From an uncultured Selenomonadaceae bacterium (lineage in GTDB: Bacteria; Bacillota; Negativicutes; Selenomonadales; Selenomonadaceae), in the NCBI GenBank assembly GCA_905234235.1, contig CAJOHN010000003.1, forward strand, positions 62,001 through 126,000: 64,000 bases of DNA, written 5' to 3'. The position numbers were made by a program, and so were the translations under genes. Shown one piece after another: positions 59,710 through 64,000 of this stretch (positions within the stretch are counted from its first letter, which is position 1; every line of letters begins with the position of its first letter). The notes below the pieces were generated by a model. It had not been told where the DNA came from, searched no databases, and saw only the letters and a list, made by a program, of their open reading frames with translations.

Positions 59710-60972
59710 TTAAAATTTCCCCTCCAAAACTCTGCGAAATTCGCCGCCGTCATGTATCGGCAAAATCTGCGCGGGATAAAATATTTCTCGTAACTTTTCA
59801 AGAGGCACGTCGTCTAAAAATATATCGTCGCCCGTTTTTAATGCCGTCGCCGGAATCAGTATCAAATCACGCACGCCGCCGCGCAGGGCTTCGATAATAT
59901 CGCCGCCCGTCAACAAACCGGACACATTAACTTTTGAACCGAAAAATTTATTCTCGACGGGTAAAATTTTTATATTCGGCGCGACGACCAAATTTTTTAA
60001 GACTTTGGCGAAGGAAGTGCCGCTCACAACGTCGATTGAAATATTTTCATTGATTGTTAAAGCCGCAGTTCCAAATTCTTCAACAAAGTTGCGCGTCATG
60101 CCAATTCCGTTTTCTATCTGCGGGAAGTCGTCGTAATACTCGGCGGGCGGCAAATTTTTTTCTGCCAATAAATAAAATTCGTCGCCCAAATATATAAAAG
60201 TTTTTCCGAAATCTGCGCGGAGTTTTTCTTGATAAGTTTCGACTTGTTCAATAACCTGCGCGGCTGATTCTTTATCGAATTGATTCAGCTGGAACTTATC
60301 GCGGCGATACTTAGTCACTCCGACCGGCACTATCGCCAAGCTCAAAATATTTTTCCGCTTCAAAAGTTCGGTGATTGTAAAATCTAATTCTGCGCCGTCA
60401 TTCAAGCCCTTGCATAAAACAATCTGCGTATGATATTCAACGCCTGCCGCCTCCAAAGCGTCGAGCTGTTGATTTATATTTGCGCCGAGCGGCGTCCTCA
60501 GCATTTTTGCGCGAAGTTCCGGATTCATCGCGTGAATCGACACGAACAGCGGCGACAGATGATATTTCTTTATCCGCCGAAAATCTTTTGCCGTCAAATT
60601 CGTCAGCGTAATAAAATTCCCAAATAAAAACGACAGGCGATAATCATCATCCTTAATCGATAAAGTCTTGCGCATGTGCGGAGCAATCATATCGATAAAA
60701 CAAAACACGCAATGATTTTTGCAGGGACGAATTTTATCGAAGACAGCCGACTCAAATTCCGCGCCGAGTTCCTCGTCAATGTCCTTTTCAAAAGCGATAA
60801 GCTCACGTTCGCCGTCAGCGTGTTCAATTAAAAGTTCAATCTCCTCTTCCGCCATGAAAAAACTTAAATCGATTATGTCAAGCGGCTTTTGCCCGTTGAT
60901 TTCTAAAATTTTATCGCCCGCTTTTAATTCCAATTCCTCCGCGAGACTGCCCGCTTCTATTCTGCTTATCAA
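59710..60972 (-). CDS. DUF512/PDZ-containing FeS (radical SAM-like) protein adjacent to Der
   Basis: ISRIEAGSLAEELELKAGDKILEINGQKP (PDZ), KIRPCKNHCVFCFIDMIAPHMRKTLSIKDDDYRLSFLFGNFITLTNL; TTG start at 60972 behind GGAGG. Confidence 0.9.
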   Translation of the reverse strand: MISRIEAGSLAEELELKAGDKILEINGQKPLDIIDLSFFMAEEEIELLIEHADGERELIAFEKDIDEELGAEFESAVFDKIRPCKNHCVFCFIDMIAPHMRKTLSIKDDDYRLSFLFGNFITLTNLTAKDFRRIKKYHLSPLFVSIHAMNPELRAKMLRTPLGANINQQLDALEAAGVEYHTQIVLCKGLNDGAELDFTITELLKRKNILSLAIVPVGVTKYRRDKFQLNQFDKESAAQVIEQVETYQEKLRADFGKTFIYLGDEFYLLAEKNLPPAEYYDDFPQIENGIGMTRNFVEEFGTAALTINENISIDVVSGTSFAKVLKNLVVAPNIKILPVENKFFGSKVNVSGLLTGGDIIEALRGGVRDLILIPATALKTGDDIFLDDVPLEKLREIFYPAQILPIHDGGEFRRVLEGKF

Positions 60973-60985
60973 AAATTTTCCTCCA

Positions 60986-62164
60986 TCAACCGAACGCCGG
61001 CGGGTCTTTAGCGAGTTCCCAATATTTTTCCGCCTCGTCACGATTCCCCAACATTCCGTAACAATCGCCGATAAGTTGATACGCATCGCCGCAACCTAAA
61101 TCCAACGCCGCCTGCGCATCGGCAAGAGCCGCCTCGTAATTGTGCATGATGTAAAGCGCGCGTCCCCGACTGTACAAAGCCCGCCAATTCCTGTTATCAA
61201 ATTCGAGGGCACGGTCGGCATATTCTATCGCCTTCAACGGTTCGCTCAACGTGTAAATGTAAGCAAGTTCGCCGTAAGCCGCCGACATTTGCGGATTCAA
61301 ACTTATCGCTCGTTCAAAATCTGCCTTAGCAAGTTTAATGTCTTCAAGATTCAAGTAGCATAAGCCGCGATAAAAATAATTCTCGCCGCTCGGACGAAGA
61401 TTTATCGCTTGAATATAATCGTTGAGACTCGCGGAATAATCTTGAATGTAATAAAGATAATAATAACCGCGTGCCTCGTAAGCCAAAGCATTCTGCGGAT
61501 TAAGTTCAATCGCCTCGCTCCAACAATTTACCGCCTGTTCATAAGCCCAATCGACGTTAAGCAAGACATAGCGGTTGCCTTCCTCCAGTTTTATATTCGA
61601 CATGAAAATTTTATCGGCGTTGCTGAATTCGCCTTTAAGTTTTTCCTGCGCTTCGGGAGATTTTTTATTTGCCGCCTCCGCCTTGAGTTTCTCGATAAGT
61701 TTTTCCTGCTCGGCGATTTGATTCTGAAGTTCAATATTTTTCTGGACAAGAGATTCGCGCTCGCTGATACCTTTGGAAATCCATTCGTCGACGTTATCGG
61801 TATCAATGCTCGCCAAAATCGTTGCGCGATACATAATCCCGCCGTATTCTTCCATCGGAACGACTTTATAATCGACGCTGAGAACTTTAAGAATGCCGCT
61901 CGTCATCGTGATAATTTCGTCGTCGACAAGTTCAAAATTTTTTGTGCGCGAGAAACTTTTAACGAAGACTCCGGCTTTCTCCTGCGCGTTGCGTTCAGCG
62001 TAGAGTTTAGCGCGTTGTTTGGCGACGTCGGGCGTTTCAAAATCGCTCATAATGTATTCGCCGACGCCGTTATAATTTCTGACTTCGGCACTCGTCGGAC
62101 TCGGTAAAAATAAACTCCCAGCCGCGATTGCCGCCGCCAATACTTTGAAAATTTTTCGTCGCAT
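60986..62164 (-). CDS. Secreted TPR-repeat protein
   Basis: Signal peptide ...KVLAAAIAAGSLFLPSPTSA; tandem TPRs AIELNPQNALAYEARGYYYLYYIQDYSASLNDYIQAINLRPSGENYFYRGLCYLNLEDIKLAKADFERAISLNP. Confidence 0.88.
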   Translation of the reverse strand: MRRKIFKVLAAAIAAGSLFLPSPTSAEVRNYNGVGEYIMSDFETPDVAKQRAKLYAERNAQEKAGVFVKSFSRTKNFELVDDEIITMTSGILKVLSVDYKVVPMEEYGGIMYRATILASIDTDNVDEWISKGISERESLVQKNIELQNQIAEQEKLIEKLKAEAANKKSPEAQEKLKGEFSNADKIFMSNIKLEEGNRYVLLNVDWAYEQAVNCWSEAIELNPQNALAYEARGYYYLYYIQDYSASLNDYIQAINLRPSGENYFYRGLCYLNLEDIKLAKADFERAISLNPQMSAAYGELAYIYTLSEPLKAIEYADRALEFDNRNWRALYSRGRALYIMHNYEAALADAQAALDLGCGDAYQLIGDCYGMLGNRDEAEKYWELAKDPPAFG

Positions 62165-62249
62165 GATAATCACCTCTCAAGCGGCAGGATACAGAAAATT
62201 TTCCACAGCGTCAAGATTGAGCGCGGCTTTACTTTAGTTTTGTTTCGTG

Positions 62250-62255
62250 TATAAT
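62250..62255 (+). promoter_or_regulatory. TATAAT -10 element upstream of permease (possible -35 TTTACT at 62228)
   Basis: TTTACT-N16-TATAAT. Confidence 0.45.
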
Positions 62256-62293
62256 TGCTTAGAAATAAATCAAAGGAGAGCGGTGCCCCTTAT

Positions 62294-64000
62294 ATGGATA
62301 ACACTACAGATAAAAATAAATTGAAGCCTTACTTGTCGCCGCTGAATGTTTGGGCATTATCATTCGGCTGTGCGGTCGGCTGGGGCGCGTTCGTTATGCC
62401 GGGTACAACTTTCCTGCCGATAGGCGGTGTGTTGGGTACTACGCTCGGTATGCTTATCGGCGGCGTTATCATGTTGATTATCGGCTACAATTATCATTTC
62501 ATGATGAACAAATACCCCGACGCCGGCGGTACTTACGCCTACGCAAAAAAAGTTCTCGGCTACGACCACGGCTTCTTGAGTTCGTGGTTTTTGATTCTGG
62601 TTTACATCGCAATCACTTGGGCGAATGCTACTGCCCTTCCGATTATCGCTCGAAAACTTTTGGGAGACACTTTCCAATTCGGTTTCCACTACACGGTTGC
62701 GGGCTTTGATGTTTATTTCGGCGAGGCTATGTTGAGTTTAGGCGCGTTATGGATTTTCGGCGCGATCTGTATGCGAGGGGGGAAATTAACTGCTTGGGTT
62801 CAAACCATCGCGGCGATAATTTTATTCGGCGGTGTGCTTATCAGTATGGGCGCAGTCGTCGCGAGTGGCATAAATCCTTTTGACATTGCGCCCGCTTATC
62901 CTCCCGATAACAATAACTCGTTCGCCGCGATTTTCGGAATTATCGTGCTTGCTCCTTGGGCATTCGTCGGCTTTGAATCAATTTCGCAATCGGCGGAGGG
63001 CTTCACATTTTCCATAAAGAAAACCTTCCTAGTTTTATTTTGTGCAGTCGTATCTGCTGCTATCGTTTATATTTTCCTTGCGATACTTGCCGTATCAGTT
63101 TTGCCGACGGGTTACTCAAATTGGGCTGAATATATTAACGATCTCGACAGCCTCGAAGGGCTTAAAGGCTTGCCGACTTTCCACGCGGTGTATTCGCTTA
63201 TGGGCGACACCGGTTTGATAATTTTAGGAATGTCAGTGCTGGGCGGCGTTATAACCGGACTCGTCGGCAACTTCATAGCGGTTAGCCGTCTTATCTACGC
63301 CTTGACCCGCGACGATTTACTTCCCGCTTGGTTCGGCAAGCTCAACAACAATCGTTCGCCTATGAACGCCGTACTTTTTATTATGCTCCTGTCGCTCCCG
63401 ATACCATTTCTCGGACGCACGGCTATTGCGTGGATTATCGACGTGAACACAATCGGCGCGACTATCGATTATACGTATACTTCGCTCATTACGATTATCA
63501 CTGCGCGGGCTATGGGAAAAAATCTCGCGCAAGGCACGGGGATTATCGGCTGTGTCGTCTCGCTGATGTTTTTCCTGTACTTCATGGTGCCGAACGTCTG
63601 GACTGTCAGCGCGATGACGACCGAGAGTTATTTGATTCTGATTGTTTGGAGCATTCTGGGTTTCGTCTTTTTCCGATATATTTTCCAACGCGATAATGAA
63701 CGTCGCTTCGGGCAGTCGACAATTTCTTGGATAGCGTTGCTGTTTTTAATTTTCTTTACGTCGATGCTTTGGGTTAGGGAGGCTACCAACGACGCCGCGC
63801 AGACTGTTCTCGGCAACTTGAATCAATATTACAGCGAAGAATTTACCGAGCATGGCATTCCGCAATCCGACCGCGAGAAAGCCGATTCGCAATATTACCT
63901 GCAAAACCAAATGGATCTCGTCAGCGAATCTTTGACACGCCATAACTTTATGCAGATGACTTTGATAACAATCGCGCTGTTCATCATGTTCAATATTTAC
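62294..64000 (+). CDS. APC-superfamily amino acid permease, running off the window end; extra TM segment suggests a C-terminal fused module
   Basis: Own translation: MDNTTDKNKLKPYLSPLNVWALSFGCAVGWGAFVMPGTTFLPIGGVLGTTLGMLIGGVIMLIIGYNYHFMMNKYPDAGGTYAYAKKVLG...; missing from ORF track because it has no stop in the window. Confidence 0.9.
   Translation, partial: MDNTTDKNKLKPYLSPLNVWALSFGCAVGWGAFVMPGTTFLPIGGVLGTTLGMLIGGVIMLIIGYNYHFMMNKYPDAGGTYAYAKKVLGYDHGFLSSWFLILVYIAITWANATALPIIARKLLGDTFQFGFHYTVAGFDVYFGEAMLSLGALWIFGAICMRGGKLTAWVQTIAAIILFGGVLISMGAVVASGINPFDIAPAYPPDNNNSFAAIFGIIVLAPWAFVGFESISQSAEGFTFSIKKTFLVLFCAVVSAAIVYIFLAILAVSVLPTGYSNWAEYINDLDSLEGLKGLPTFHAVYSLMGDTGLIILGMSVLGGVITGLVGNFIAVSRLIYALTRDDLLPAWFGKLNNNRSPMNAVLFIMLLSLPIPFLGRTAIAWIIDVNTIGATIDYTYTSLITIITARAMGKNLAQGTGIIGCVVSLMFFLYFMVPNVWTVSAMTTESYLILIVWSILGFVFFRYIFQRDNERRFGQSTISWIALLFLIFFTSMLWVREATNDAAQTVLGNLNQYYSEEFTEHGIPQSDREKADSQYYLQNQMDLVSESLTRHNFMQMTLITIALFIMFNIY

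Overview
The window looks like a chromosomal segment of a Gram-negative-type Firmicute; the ribosomal operon order together with TolC, TatA and RNase J suggests Negativicutes/Selenomonadales (inference). Its core is the str-S10-spc-alpha ribosomal superoperon (about 14.9-34.4 kb, + strand). Flanking genes include ilvC, a GIY-YIG/NUMOD endonuclease, an amidase, an MmeI-like fused restriction-modification enzyme, glgB, a hybrid histidine kinase with a GGDEF response regulator, leuS, thiamine salvage genes, tRNA-Glu, an RTX-like protein, an HlyD-type adaptor with a TolC-type protein, a macrodomain with a SirTM-type sirtuin, RNase J, der and an APC permease. The main second-look items are: (1) a compact 7-gene minus-strand operon (37.8-46.4 kb) encoding GrpE-like, Hsp70-like, a small acidic protein, a free-standing MmeI-type C-terminal/TRD fragment, a J-like/zinc-ribbon/multidomain protein, a zinc-ribbon P-loop GTPase and a secreted protein; (2) four copies of two families of tiny hydrophobic-peptide genes, with shared promoters and hairpins that can mask the ribosome-binding site, clustered around the MmeI-like gene; (3) a glycosyltransferase at the left edge, missing from the ORF track, that is switched out of frame by a G10 tract; (4) apparent 19-, 19- and 11-nt deletions in the most conserved parts of fusA, tuf and rpsK, most likely assembly artefacts; (5) a VOC-family gene inserted in the spc operon. 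All functional calls come from reading motifs and translations; no database search was run.
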